Positions 1 to 7,379 of a DNA stretch of 15,162 bases are shown here, piece by piece. Numbering within the stretch: position 1 is the stretch's first letter; each line of letters opens with the position of its first letter. The DNA comes from Thermosaccharophagus gerlachensis (GTDB lineage: Bacteria; Armatimonadota; Fervidibacteria; Fervidibacterales; Thermosaccharophagaceae). The stretch lies in NCBI GenBank assembly GCA_041538025.1, contig JBGOEV010000050.1, forward strand, positions 1-15,162, in the 5' to 3' direction. Below the pieces are notes generated by a model. It was not told the origin of the DNA, did no database searches, and worked only from the letters and a program-made list of their open reading frames with translations. The position numbers and the translations under genes are program-made.

Positions 1-1
1 C

Positions 2-508
2 AATCCATACCTTTGGTGGGGGCGATATTGGCGGTGGCTTCTTATGCCTTATCTTGGGTTGTTGCAAAAGCATGGCGGTGACCAACTTAAGGCAGTTAGC
101 GGAAATGCTGGCGTGTTGCTTTGCCCGAGCGATAGTGTTGCGCCAGTGCGATGGGATTCAACTTCATATGGCTATTCAGCAGCATTTTACCACAGCCCTG
201 AACAGATTGAACAAATGAGCACTGAGGACTTATACATGCGTGATCCAAACAACTATCCTTTCCCTAACATTACACAAACGTTGTCCTCTGTAGCGCATCC
301 GACAAAGAAAGCCGTTATGGCTGAATGGCTTACCAACCACGACCCTGAGTTTAAGGTTGGTTGGTGGGATTGGCATGGCGGACGAAACTACCTTTTCGTG
401 GATGGGCATGTGAAGTTCTTAAGAGCCACTCAAATACTCCCTGCTGTCAACGGTTATCCAGACATCAACCTAACCAGAAACGGTATAAGAGGCAAAGACA
501 TCCAATAG
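2..508 (+). CDS. DUF1559 prepilin-like protein, C-terminal part (5' end outside window)
   Basis: The frame is open from base 2 to TAG at 506-508, so the gene enters from the left and its N-terminus (in this family a type IV pilin-like methylation/cleavage helix) is not visible. What remains matches the C-terminal half of DUF1559 proteins: a CPSD segment (LLCPSDSV), a YGYSAAFY stretch, and near the end HGGRNYLFVDGHVKFL, the prepilin-associated H-x-DG tail. The family usually has nine residues between His and Asp-Gly; here I count eight. About 30 residues follow the motif. Members are abundant in Planctomycetes, Armatimonadota and relatives, where they are presumed to be pseudopilin-like surface or secretion proteins; the role is not established. 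The first Met inside the window (base 44) is probably internal. Family call is confident; function is not. Confidence 0.85.
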   Translation, partial: NPYLWWGRYWRWLLMPYLGLLQKHGGDQLKAVSGNAGVLLCPSDSVAPVRWDSTSYGYSAAFYHSPEQIEQMSTEDLYMRDPNNYPFPNITQTLSSVAHPTKKAVMAEWLTNHDPEFKVGWWDWHGGRNYLFVDGHVKFLRATQILPAVNGYPDINLTRNGIRGKDIQ

Positions 509-581
509 CGTTGGGAATCCATCCCCTTAATTTGGGCTAATAAGGATGTAAAATAGCGCAGGAGCGTTATCGTAACTGCAC

Positions 582-587
582 TATAAT
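582..587 (+). promoter_or_regulatory. possible -10 box for miaB
   Basis: TATAAT matches the sigma-70 consensus -10 exactly and lies about 117 bases before the chosen miaB start. At 16-18 bases upstream only CAGGAG-like sequence is found, so the -35 is poor and there is no TGn extension. This is a candidate only. Confidence 0.35.
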
Positions 588-641
588 TAATGGGTAGGGA
601 TAGATTGCCTGCTCAAGCTGGTTTGCGAAATGCGTGGTTTA

Positions 642-687
642 CCTCTCACACCCGATGAAGGAAAGTCTAACACCAAAGTGTAAGAGG
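642..687 (+). promoter_or_regulatory. 5' leader hairpin before miaB
   Basis: CCTCTCACAC (642-651) pairs with GTGTAAGAGG (678-687) over ten positions with one C-A mismatch, closing a 26-base loop. The right arm ends five bases before the Shine-Dalgarno AGGTGG at 693. The position suggests an effect on translation or stability of the miaB message, but the role is inferred from position only. Confidence 0.35.
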
Positions 688-703
688 GCGTCAGGTGGTT
701 TTT

Positions 704-2032
704 ATGAGGCATTACTTCATTGTAACATTCGGTTGCCAGATGAATGTTCATGATTCGGAGATTATCGCTGGATTACTTGAAAGCATGGGGTATACACCAG
801 CAAATTCGTTGGAAGACGCAGACATAGTGCTTATAAACACATGCACCGTCCGTTCAAAGCCAGTTGAGAAGGTGTTTTCATTTTTAGGACAGCTCCGAAA
901 GATGAAGCAGCGTAAGCAAGATTTGCTCATAGGTGTTTGTGGTTGTATGGCACAGCGTGATGCCGACCTAATAAAAAGGCGTGCACCATTTGTTAACCTA
1001 CTTGTTGGACCAAGGAATCTACACCATCTTCCCGAGTTAATTGAGCAAGCCATTAGTTGTAAGCACATGGTTGAATGGCGTGATTTAAATGAACAACCAT
1101 GCCCACCGCAATTTATCAAGCGCAGGAGCTCGATTAGCGCTTATGTAACGATTATCCATGGTTGCAACAGAAAATGCACATTTTGTGTTGTTCCGACAGC
1201 AAGAGGTCAACAGTGGAGTGTTCCTCCGGAGGTTGTTCTGAGAGAAGTTGACAATTTGATAACAGATGGATATAAAGAGATCGTTCTACTCGGTCAGAAT
1301 GTAGATGCGTATGGGCATGATATCAAAGATAAGCAAGTTAATCTTGCCTGGCTTCTCAGACAAATTGATAAATTGGCAGCTCCAAGTAAGGTAAGGGTGC
1401 GTTTTACGACTAATTATCCGCTTTATGTCACAGATGAACTGATTGAAACAATTGGTGAACTTGAGAGCGTTTGCGAAGCGATACATATGCCAGTTCAATC
1501 TGGCGATGACTACATCCTGAAGCTTATGAGGCGTGGCTACACGGTTGAACAATATTTGCGTATTGTAGAGAAGCTTCGTAAGCGTATCCCTCACATAGCG
1601 ATTGCTACAGATGTTATGGTGGGCTTTCCTGGAGAAAAGGAGGAGCATTTCAAAAACACCCTAAAGCTCATGAGAGAAGTTGAGTTTGATCAAGCTTTCA
1701 TGTTTGCATACTCACCTCGTCCAAATACACCTGCAGCAAGTATGCCAGAGCAGGTTCCAAAGGATGAGAAACTTAGCAGACTAAAGGAGCTGATTTCACT
1801 CCAAAACGAGATACAATTACGCAAAAACGAGCGTGAAGTCGGAAACATCGTAGAGGTTCTTGTTGAAGGAAAAAGTGAGAAGAATGGAAACAAACTTTCA
1901 GGCAGAACTCGCACGAACAAAATAGTGGTGTTTGAGGGTGATGAAAAACTTTGTGGCAAATTTTTGATGATAAAATTGAACAAAGCTTACTTATGGGGCT
2001 TTGAAGGTGAACTCATTTCAGTTTCACAATAG
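704..2032 (+). CDS. miaB: tRNA-2-methylthio-N6-dimethylallyladenosine synthase (MiaB)
   Basis: Radical SAM methylthiotransferase that adds a methylthio group to N6-isopentenyl-adenosine 37 in tRNAs reading UNN codons. All three domains are visible. The N-terminal UPF0004 domain carries the auxiliary cluster cysteines C11 (TFGCQMN), C47 (NTCTVR) and C81 (GCMAQRD). The radical SAM core has C154, C158 and C161 in GCNRKCTFCVVP, with the downstream MVGFPGE motif. A C-terminal TRAM domain (about residues 375-440) contains LSGRTRTNK. The length of 442 residues is normal for the family. I chose ATG at 704, not the in-frame GTG at 695, because AGGTGG at 693-698 sits five bases before the ATG and would be overlapped by the GTG. 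The NTCTVR and PTARG signatures favour MiaB over MtaB or RimO. The gene is convergent with rnc, with a 23-base gap and no obvious terminator. Confidence 0.95.
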   Translation: MRHYFIVTFGCQMNVHDSEIIAGLLESMGYTPANSLEDADIVLINTCTVRSKPVEKVFSFLGQLRKMKQRKQDLLIGVCGCMAQRDADLIKRRAPFVNLLVGPRNLHHLPELIEQAISCKHMVEWRDLNEQPCPPQFIKRRSSISAYVTIIHGCNRKCTFCVVPTARGQQWSVPPEVVLREVDNLITDGYKEIVLLGQNVDAYGHDIKDKQVNLAWLLRQIDKLAAPSKVRVRFTTNYPLYVTDELIETIGELESVCEAIHMPVQSGDDYILKLMRRGYTVEQYLRIVEKLRKRIPHIAIATDVMVGFPGEKEEHFKNTLKLMREVEFDQAFMFAYSPRPNTPAASMPEQVPKDEKLSRLKELISLQNEIQLRKNEREVGNIVEVLVEGKSEKNGNKLSGRTRTNKIVVFEGDEKLCGKFLMIKLNKAYLWGFEGELISVSQ

Positions 2033-2055
2033 ACACCCCTTTATGCACAAATAAC

Positions 2056-2793
2056 CTACTTGACCTTAGCAGCTTGCTTTGACAATTTTTCAAGCGCCAT
2101 GCGGGCAGCGTCATGTTCGGCTTCCCTTTTACTTTTGCCCTTGCCAGTAGAGATGTATTTTTGCCCAATATACACAGCAACAGTAAATGTCCTGTTATGT
2201 TCTGGACCGCATTCGGTTATGACCCTGTATGTAGGTGTAGCCTTGAAATAACGTTGCGCTAACTCTTGCAAACGGCTTTTGTAGTCTATGATGATGTGGT
2301 TATCCCGTATAAGCTCGATCCGTTTGCTTAGGAGACTAAGCACAAAATCCGCAGTAGCTTTTAAGCCCTTCTCAACGAATATAGCCCCGACAAGAGCTTC
2401 AAATGCATCGGCGAGTATTGAGGGGCGTTTTCTTCCACCAATTTGGTCTTCTCCTTTACTCAAAAGCAAGAACTCTCCAAGACCGATTTCCTTCGCCACC
2501 TGTGAAAGCACCTTCTCACTCACTGCTGTAGCTCTAACTTTGGTCAGCTCTCCCTCCGATAACTCCGGGAATCGCTCGAAAAGGTATTTGGTAACTATTA
2601 ACCCAAGCACGCTGTCACCGAGAAATTCGAGCCTCTGATTTGAGGTAACACCCTTATGCTCAGCGCAATAAGAGGGGTGTGTCAATGCTTCGTTAAGGAG
2701 TGCGAGATTACGCAAGTTTATCTTGAGGCGCTGCATCAACTCTTTTAGCTTTTGTTTCCGTTCCTTGTCAATCTGTTCCTTTGTTGCTGACAT
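2056..2793 (-). CDS. rnc: ribonuclease III
   Basis: Double-strand-specific endoribonuclease that processes rRNA precursors and structured mRNAs. The catalytic RIIID signature NQRLEFLGDSVL (residues 52-63) supplies E56 and D60. The second metal-binding site is D129 and E132 in ADAFEALVGA. A dsRNA-binding domain covers about residues 170-237 (DYKSRLQELAQ, then GKGKSKREAEHDAA). The length of 245 residues is typical. The frame extends to a GTG at 2820, but that start has no ribosome binding site. ATG at 2793 has GGAG (complement of 2805-2808) eleven bases upstream, so I prefer it; the start remains uncertain. It lies 37 bases after the SpoIIM-family gene on the same strand (10 if the GTG is used), so the two are probably cotranscribed. 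Confidence 0.95.
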   Translation of the reverse strand: MSATKEQIDKERKQKLKELMQRLKINLRNLALLNEALTHPSYCAEHKGVTSNQRLEFLGDSVLGLIVTKYLFERFPELSEGELTKVRATAVSEKVLSQVAKEIGLGEFLLLSKGEDQIGGRKRPSILADAFEALVGAIFVEKGLKATADFVLSLLSKRIELIRDNHIIIDYKSRLQELAQRYFKATPTYRVITECGPEHNRTFTVAVYIGQKYISTGKGKSKREAEHDAARMALEKLSKQAAKVK

Positions 2794-2830
2794 CGGTTTC
2801 TGCACTCCGTCGTGTGGCACCGATAGGGAA

Positions 2831-3637
2831 TTAGCTAATAGCAGGATGAGTAGGATTATTATTTCTCAACCATCGTGCTCGTGCACAGTGCATACATGTA
2901 GCCAGCATGAGAAGTGAAGCAATGCCTATTACTGCTTTGTAATGTAGAGGGATGTTCGGTGAGAAAGAGACGAAGCCTTCCACCAATGATGCGAGTGCTA
3001 ATGCTGCTATAGAGACGAAGCCCAATTGAAGTGCTTCAAGCATCGCACTCTGTAGGTGTTGGAGAGTTGAGTGCAATATCGCTTTTGTAAGCCCGTATCC
3101 AAGACGCAGTCCACCAGCGCCAGCCAATACTATCCCTGCAAGTTCAATTGGTGCATGGGCGAAAATACATATGCAAGTTGCCCAGCATGGAGCTATATGC
3201 CAAATCAGCATGACCATGTATCCGACCGCCATCCCGTTGAGCACAAGAAGGATGAATGTTCCAACACCAAATGCCATTCCGAGGATAAGCATATGAACGC
3301 TTACGCGCACGTTGTGCGAAAGTATTTGACCAATGGATGTTTCATTTAGCGCCTCAAGCAAAGCTTCGTAGGTGATGTTGGATTCAACGATACCGTTTAC
3401 CTCTCCACCCAACTTTAATGTGGCATAGCGCGATACACCATCAGTAACTACCGCGATTGTAACACCACCTATGAAGACAGCGCATGCGATTGCAATGAAA
3501 TACCTATTGGACCAGATTGTCCACCCGAGGTCATGAAAAGCAATGCTGTCAGCTTTGCAAGAAAAGCCTTTGAGGTCACTATTCCCCTGATCACTCTCTT
3601 GCTTCGTTGTTCGGATACATCGCCCCATCTTGACCAC
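2831..3637 (-). CDS. SpoIIM-family (stage II sporulation protein M-like) membrane protein
   Basis: Integral membrane protein of the SpoIIM/DUF95 family. The family core is recognisable: SHNVRVS (about residues 107-113), then a hydrophobic stretch with LNGMAVGYM (133-141), then FAHAPIELAGIVLAGAGGLRLGYGL (159-183), matching the usual HN...NG...hGxxEL...aGxxLg pattern. I see about five to six hydrophobic segments (44-64, 112-145 as two, 150-180, 205-222, 233-250). In Bacillus, SpoIIM works with SpoIID and SpoIIP in forespore engulfment, but the family is broad and many members sit in non-sporulating bacteria; nothing here indicates sporulation. The longest start is GTG at 3637. ATG at 3628 gives three residues fewer. 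Neither has a strong Shine-Dalgarno, so the start is uncertain. It precedes rnc on the same strand. Confidence 0.8.
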   Translation of the reverse strand: MVKMGRCIRTTKQESDQGNSDLKGFSCKADSIAFHDLGWTIWSNRYFIAIACAVFIGGVTIAVVTDGVSRYATLKLGGEVNGIVESNITYEALLEALNETSIGQILSHNVRVSVHMLILGMAFGVGTFILLVLNGMAVGYMVMLIWHIAPCWATCICIFAHAPIELAGIVLAGAGGLRLGYGLTKAILHSTLQHLQSAMLEALQLGFVSIAALALASLVEGFVSFSPNIPLHYKAVIGIASLLMLATCMHCARARWLRNNNPTHPAIS

Positions 3638-3757
3638 TGCGCTTTAGAATGCTATACACGGCGTCTTCAATACTCGTAATAATTTTGGCGCAGTTAAACA
3701 GAAGATGCCATGTTAGCGCTTATGAGTTGTATCACACTGCATCGCCTTGCGATGGGT

Positions 3758-3787
3758 TTTGCATTTCAATCCTGCAGTGTCTATAAT
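3758..3787 (+). promoter_or_regulatory. promoter of the glycoside hydrolase gene
   Basis: TTTGCA (3758-3763, four of six to the -35 consensus) is followed after 18 bases by a perfect TATAAT (3782-3787). Transcription would begin near 3794, about 40 bases before the ATG at 3836. The promoter lies inside the longest open frame starting at 3710, so that longer start could not be translated from this transcript. Confidence 0.55.
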
Positions 3788-3822
3788 AATGTAAACAGCA
3801 CAAAACCAACGGTGGGAGAAGC

Positions 3823-3828
3823 GGAGGT
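3823..3828 (+). promoter_or_regulatory. Shine-Dalgarno that fixes the hydrolase start
   Basis: GGAGGT lies seven bases before ATG 3836, an ideal match and spacing. No comparable site precedes the earlier in-frame start at 3710. Confidence 0.8.
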
Positions 3829-3835
3829 GTTGAGG

Positions 3836-6814
3836 ATGGGCGAGCTTGAAAATGAATTTCGTCTCGTGGGGCAAGTTGGCTATGGAAGCGCGTTTAGAGG
3901 TGCTCCGTTTTGGTCTTGGAACGACAAGCTTGACCCAGAGGAACTGCGTCGCCAAATAAGGGTGATGCAGAAAGGTGGTTTAGGTGGACACTTCATGCAT
4001 GCACGCATAGGGCTTGAAACCCCTTACTTGAGTGAGGAATGGATGAAATGCATTGAAGCATGCGTTGATGAGAGCAAGAAGGTAGGGATTTATGCGTGGC
4101 TTTATGATGAGGACAAATGGCCAAGTGGCTTTGCTGGTGGGCTTATCTCTGGGCGTGGTGGCGAATACAACAGGAAAAGCCTACGTTGTAGGGAGTTGCA
4201 CATAGATTGGAATGTTAGGGAGTTTGTTCCGATGAATGGGAGCCTCCGCTATTACTTAGGCGTTAAAAAAGGACGCACTATCTTTGAACTTGCAGATGTC
4301 ACTGGTGTGGCACTCAACATGAGCGAACACAGGGGTAAAACTGTGTTTGAGTTTTATGTTGAAAGGGATGGTTATGTTGACCTACTTAATCCGAAAGTAG
4401 TTGAGGCTTTCATTGAAAGCACATATGAACGATACCACGAACGCTTCGGAAAGGAATTTGGATGGGAACGCACGATACCAGGCATCTTCACTGATGAACC
4501 AAATTACGGCAGGATGCCTTGGACGGATGAACTCCCAAGGACATTTAAGCAGAGACGCGGGTATGATTTGCTTGAGCATCTACCTTCATTGTTTTATGAA
4601 GTAAGCATAGGTGGGCGTGATTGGAGGAAAGTGCGTCATGATTACTTCCGCACCGTGACCGAGATGTTCGTTGAGATTTTCACAAAACGCATTTACGAAT
4701 GGTGTGAAGCGCACGGGCTGGCTTTAACTGGTCACTTCCTCGCTGAGGATAATCTTTTCTCCCAGACGAGTGTGATCGGGGCTGCGATGCCACACTATGA
4801 ATTCATGCAGATACCAGGGATTGATCACTTATGCAGAAGACTTGGGAGCACGATGCTCGTTAAACAGGTAAGTAGCGTTGCACATCAGTTTGGTGGTAGG
4901 CGCGTCCTATCGGAGATGTTCGGATGTTCTGGTTGGAACATGTCGTTTGAAGATCAACGCTGGATCGCTGAGTGGCAGTTTGCGCTTGGCGTTGATTTGG
5001 TTTGCCAGCACCTTGTTCTATATAGCTTGCGTGGCTGTAGGAAACGCGACTTCCCACCTTCATTCAACGATCACCAACCTTGGTGGGATTACTTCCATTT
5101 GGTTAACGATCGCTTCTCGCGGATAACATTTATGCTCACAAGAGGGAAACATATCGCCAACTTACTTTTGCTTCATCCGATATCAAGCGCTTGGTGTGTC
5201 TATCATCCAGATCATCCTCAGGAGGTTATGAAGATAAGCGATGCGTTTGAACAGTTGAGCAAATGGCTCCTTGAGTTGCATATTGATTACGACTATGGCG
5301 ATGAACTCATCATGCGTAGGCATGCAAGGGTAGACAATGGATTGCTTAAGGTAGGGAGTTGTTCTTACTCCCTCGTTATAGTCCCACCATCTTTAAGCAT
5401 GTTTAGCGAGACATTCTCGCTTCTTGAAGAGTTCGCCCGTTCTGGAGGTAACATTGTAGCTGTTGAGCCACTCCCAACCATGGTTGATGGAGAGGAGTGC
5501 GACGATGTAAGCAAATTCCTGAAGCGCAAAGCGAAGGTGGTCCAGCTTGATAAAGGCAAAGTTAAGAGGGCGATCGAGAAACTTGCAGAGCGGTCAATAT
5601 CGCTTTTGGTCGGAAACGACGAAGCCCCATCGTTAGTCTACCAGGAGCGTGAGCTTGAAGACGGGAGGCGCGCATTCTTCATCGTCAACATAAGCAGAGA
5701 TGAAACAATTGATGCGACAGTCAAAGTAAAGGGCTATGGACAGCTACAAATCTGGGATGCTGACAATGGCATTATATCACCACAGCCTTGCTCAGTTGAA
5801 GATGGTTGGGTGACAACAAAGCTTAGGTTCGCACCAGTTCAATCCTATATCCTCGTCATCGATCCGAAGAAGCAACCCAAAATTGGGGAGCCAAAACTTG
5901 AATATGAAACAATCCAAGTTGTAGAATTGAAAGGGCGCTTCAAACTACATGTGCATGACCCGAACGCTCTTACACTTGATTTCTGTGACTACCAAATTGA
6001 TGGTGGGGAGTGGCAGCTTAACCAACCAGTCATAAGGCTTAATAGGCATTTGGAGTCAACTGGTGAGCCATGTAACCTTGTCGTTCGGTATAAGTTTGAA
6101 GTTGAACAGCTACCAGAGCAGAGCGATGAAAAAATTTGGCTCGTAATTGAGACACCACAACTGCAACGAATATTCGTAAATGGGAAACGCATCCAAAGCG
6201 AAGACGAAGGCTTTTACCTTGATCACGCTTTCCGAAAACTTGATATAACAGGAAAGCTGCATGTAGGTGAAAATGTGATTGAGTGTCATTGGGACTACAA
6301 ACCACCAATGGAGGTTGAAGCCTGCTACATCGTTGGTCCATTTGGAGTTAAGTGTGATGAGGCGCTTACAAAGTTCGCTATTACAAGGTTAACCGCAGAT
6401 GAAGTTGACGGGAGCGATCTAACAAAAGAAGGGCTACCTTTCTACTGTGGTAAAGTCACCCTCTCACAGCGCTTCACCCTGCCAACCCTTAAGGAAGTTG
6501 GAGCATCAAAAGCAATACTTGAGTTTGACCGCCTTGATGCCATAGTTGCTGATGTTAGCGTCAATGGCGTCAAATGCGGTGTTGTAGCGTGGCATCCTTA
6601 TCAGCTTGATATAACGAAGGCGATAAAGAAAGGAGAAAATGAGTTAAGCATAACCCTTATCAACAGCCTGCGTAACCTTCTTGGTCCGCATCATCATCCA
6701 GCTGGTGAGCTGTTCATGGTTGCACCTTGGAGTTTCGGTGACGGCGAGTTCGTTGAGCGTTACTGCTTTGTGCCGTTCGGTATATCTGGTGTTAGGATTA
6801 ACCTCGTAAAGTAG
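3836..6814 (+). CDS. large GH106-like glycoside hydrolase (alpha-L-rhamnosidase-related)
   Basis: A 992-residue carbohydrate-active enzyme of the GH106-related group. The N-terminal catalytic part is recognised by RGAPFWSWNDKLDPEELRRQ (21-40), GGLGGHFMHARIGLETPYL (47-65) and the motif AWLYDEDKWPSG (87-98). Candidate catalytic acids are in TDEP (219-222), LAED (302-305) and LSEMFG (358-363). The C-terminal third has beta-sandwich (galactose-binding-like) segments with repeated FVNGKRI and VSVNGVKCG turns ahead of LDITKAIKKGENEL. ATG 3836 is chosen because a perfect GGAGGT at 3823-3828 lies seven bases upstream and a promoter at 3758-3787 lies inside the longer frame. The hydrophobic-looking stretch encoded from 3710 is therefore not a signal peptide, and the enzyme appears cytoplasmic. 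The substrate is unknown; rhamnosides are suggested only by the family. lepB follows after 30 bases, probably in the same transcript. Confidence 0.85.
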   Translation: MGELENEFRLVGQVGYGSAFRGAPFWSWNDKLDPEELRRQIRVMQKGGLGGHFMHARIGLETPYLSEEWMKCIEACVDESKKVGIYAWLYDEDKWPSGFAGGLISGRGGEYNRKSLRCRELHIDWNVREFVPMNGSLRYYLGVKKGRTIFELADVTGVALNMSEHRGKTVFEFYVERDGYVDLLNPKVVEAFIESTYERYHERFGKEFGWERTIPGIFTDEPNYGRMPWTDELPRTFKQRRGYDLLEHLPSLFYEVSIGGRDWRKVRHDYFRTVTEMFVEIFTKRIYEWCEAHGLALTGHFLAEDNLFSQTSVIGAAMPHYEFMQIPGIDHLCRRLGSTMLVKQVSSVAHQFGGRRVLSEMFGCSGWNMSFEDQRWIAEWQFALGVDLVCQHLVLYSLRGCRKRDFPPSFNDHQPWWDYFHLVNDRFSRITFMLTRGKHIANLLLLHPISSAWCVYHPDHPQEVMKISDAFEQLSKWLLELHIDYDYGDELIMRRHARVDNGLLKVGSCSYSLVIVPPSLSMFSETFSLLEEFARSGGNIVAVEPLPTMVDGEECDDVSKFLKRKAKVVQLDKGKVKRAIEKLAERSISLLVGNDEAPSLVYQERELEDGRRAFFIVNISRDETIDATVKVKGYGQLQIWDADNGIISPQPCSVEDGWVTTKLRFAPVQSYILVIDPKKQPKIGEPKLEYETIQVVELKGRFKLHVHDPNALTLDFCDYQIDGGEWQLNQPVIRLNRHLESTGEPCNLVVRYKFEVEQLPEQSDEKIWLVIETPQLQRIFVNGKRIQSEDEGFYLDHAFRKLDITGKLHVGENVIECHWDYKPPMEVEACYIVGPFGVKCDEALTKFAITRLTADEVDGSDLTKEGLPFYCGKVTLSQRFTLPTLKEVGASKAILEFDRLDAIVADVSVNGVKCGVVAWHPYQLDITKAIKKGENELSITLINSLRNLLGPHHHPAGELFMVAPWSFGDGEFVERYCFVPFGISGVRINLVK

Positions 6815-6844
6815 CCTTACATAAACGCTACGAGAGCTGAACTT

Positions 6845-7378
6845 ATGAACCTGCGAAGTTCGTTGCAATGTGGGCGCCTTTCAAGGTTGCTTATGGCAGG
6901 TCTGTTTTTATGTGCCGTGGTATGCATCTTTGTTTTGCGCTGGCGCTACTTCATGGTGGTTGAAGTAACATCTAACTCTATGTTCCCAACGCTGCTTATA
7001 GGCGATAGAATCGTTTTCCTCAAGGATGCGTATAGACATTCCAACCCACTTCGTGGCGACATAGTTGTGTTGCGCAGACCAAATGGAGATGGTGAGTTGA
7101 TAATTAAGCGTGTTGTTGGGCTGCAGGGAGAAGTAATTGCAGCTTACAGAGGTAAGGTTTATATCAACGGTAAACCGCTTGATGAGCCTTATGTTGGAGG
7201 TGTTGTCACTACGTGGATAAAGCCAACCCTTATCCCAGAGGGGCATGTCTATCTACTTGGTGACAATCGCCCTTCAAGTGAAGATAGCCGTGACTTTGGT
7301 CCTGTGCCAATAAAGCATCTGCTTGGGAAAGCCGTGTTGCGTGTTCTGCCAATTGATAGATTTGGGAAGGTGCACTGA
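6845..7378 (+). CDS. lepB: signal peptidase I
   Basis: Membrane-bound serine protease (family S26) that removes signal peptides from exported proteins. A single N-terminal transmembrane segment spans about residues 14-32. The catalytic Ser45 lies in SNSMFPTL (43-50), and the general base Lys88 in IIKRVVGL (86-93). The closing box is GDNRPSSEDSRDFGPV (139-154). At 177 residues it is a compact, Gram-positive-type enzyme with one membrane anchor and no large insertions. Start is ATG 6845; only a weak GAGAG lies upstream, so translation may depend on ribosomes from the preceding hydrolase gene 30 bases away. It ends one base before the stop of the convergent MFS gene, leaving no room for a terminator between them. 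Confidence 0.95.
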   Translation: MNLRSSLQCGRLSRLLMAGLFLCAVVCIFVLRWRYFMVVEVTSNSMFPTLLIGDRIVFLKDAYRHSNPLRGDIVVLRRPNGDGELIIKRVVGLQGEVIAAYRGKVYINGKPLDEPYVGGVVTTWIKPTLIPEGHVYLLGDNRPSSEDSRDFGPVPIKHLLGKAVLRVLPIDRFGKVH

Positions 7379-7379
7379 T

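Larger units (their letters stand above)
509..703 (+). other. intergenic leader upstream of miaB
   Basis: No gene is supported in this 195-base gap. It holds a perfect -10 hexamer TATAAT at 582-587 without a convincing -35, an imperfect hairpin with a two-base bulge at 520-548 (CATCC/GGATG plus TTA/TAA) that lacks a following T-run, and a 10-bp hairpin with one mismatch at 642-687 just before the miaB ribosome binding site. A promoter at 582 would give a roughly 110-base 5' untranslated region. I see no tRNA, no recognised riboswitch and no convincing small open frame. Confidence 0.5.

Noticed and set aside
652..677. GAAGGAAAGTCTAA resembles the GAGGAAAGTCC signature of RNase P RNA
   Set aside because: The rest of the RNase P core is missing and the whole gap is only 195 bases.
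1286..1648. Minus-strand open frames inside miaB and similar frames opposite other genes
   Set aside because: They are shadows of well-supported genes, with no ribosome binding site or recognisable motif.
3710..3835. N-terminal extension of the glycoside hydrolase with a signal-peptide-like stretch
   Set aside because: It contains the promoter, and an ideal ribosome binding site marks ATG 3836.
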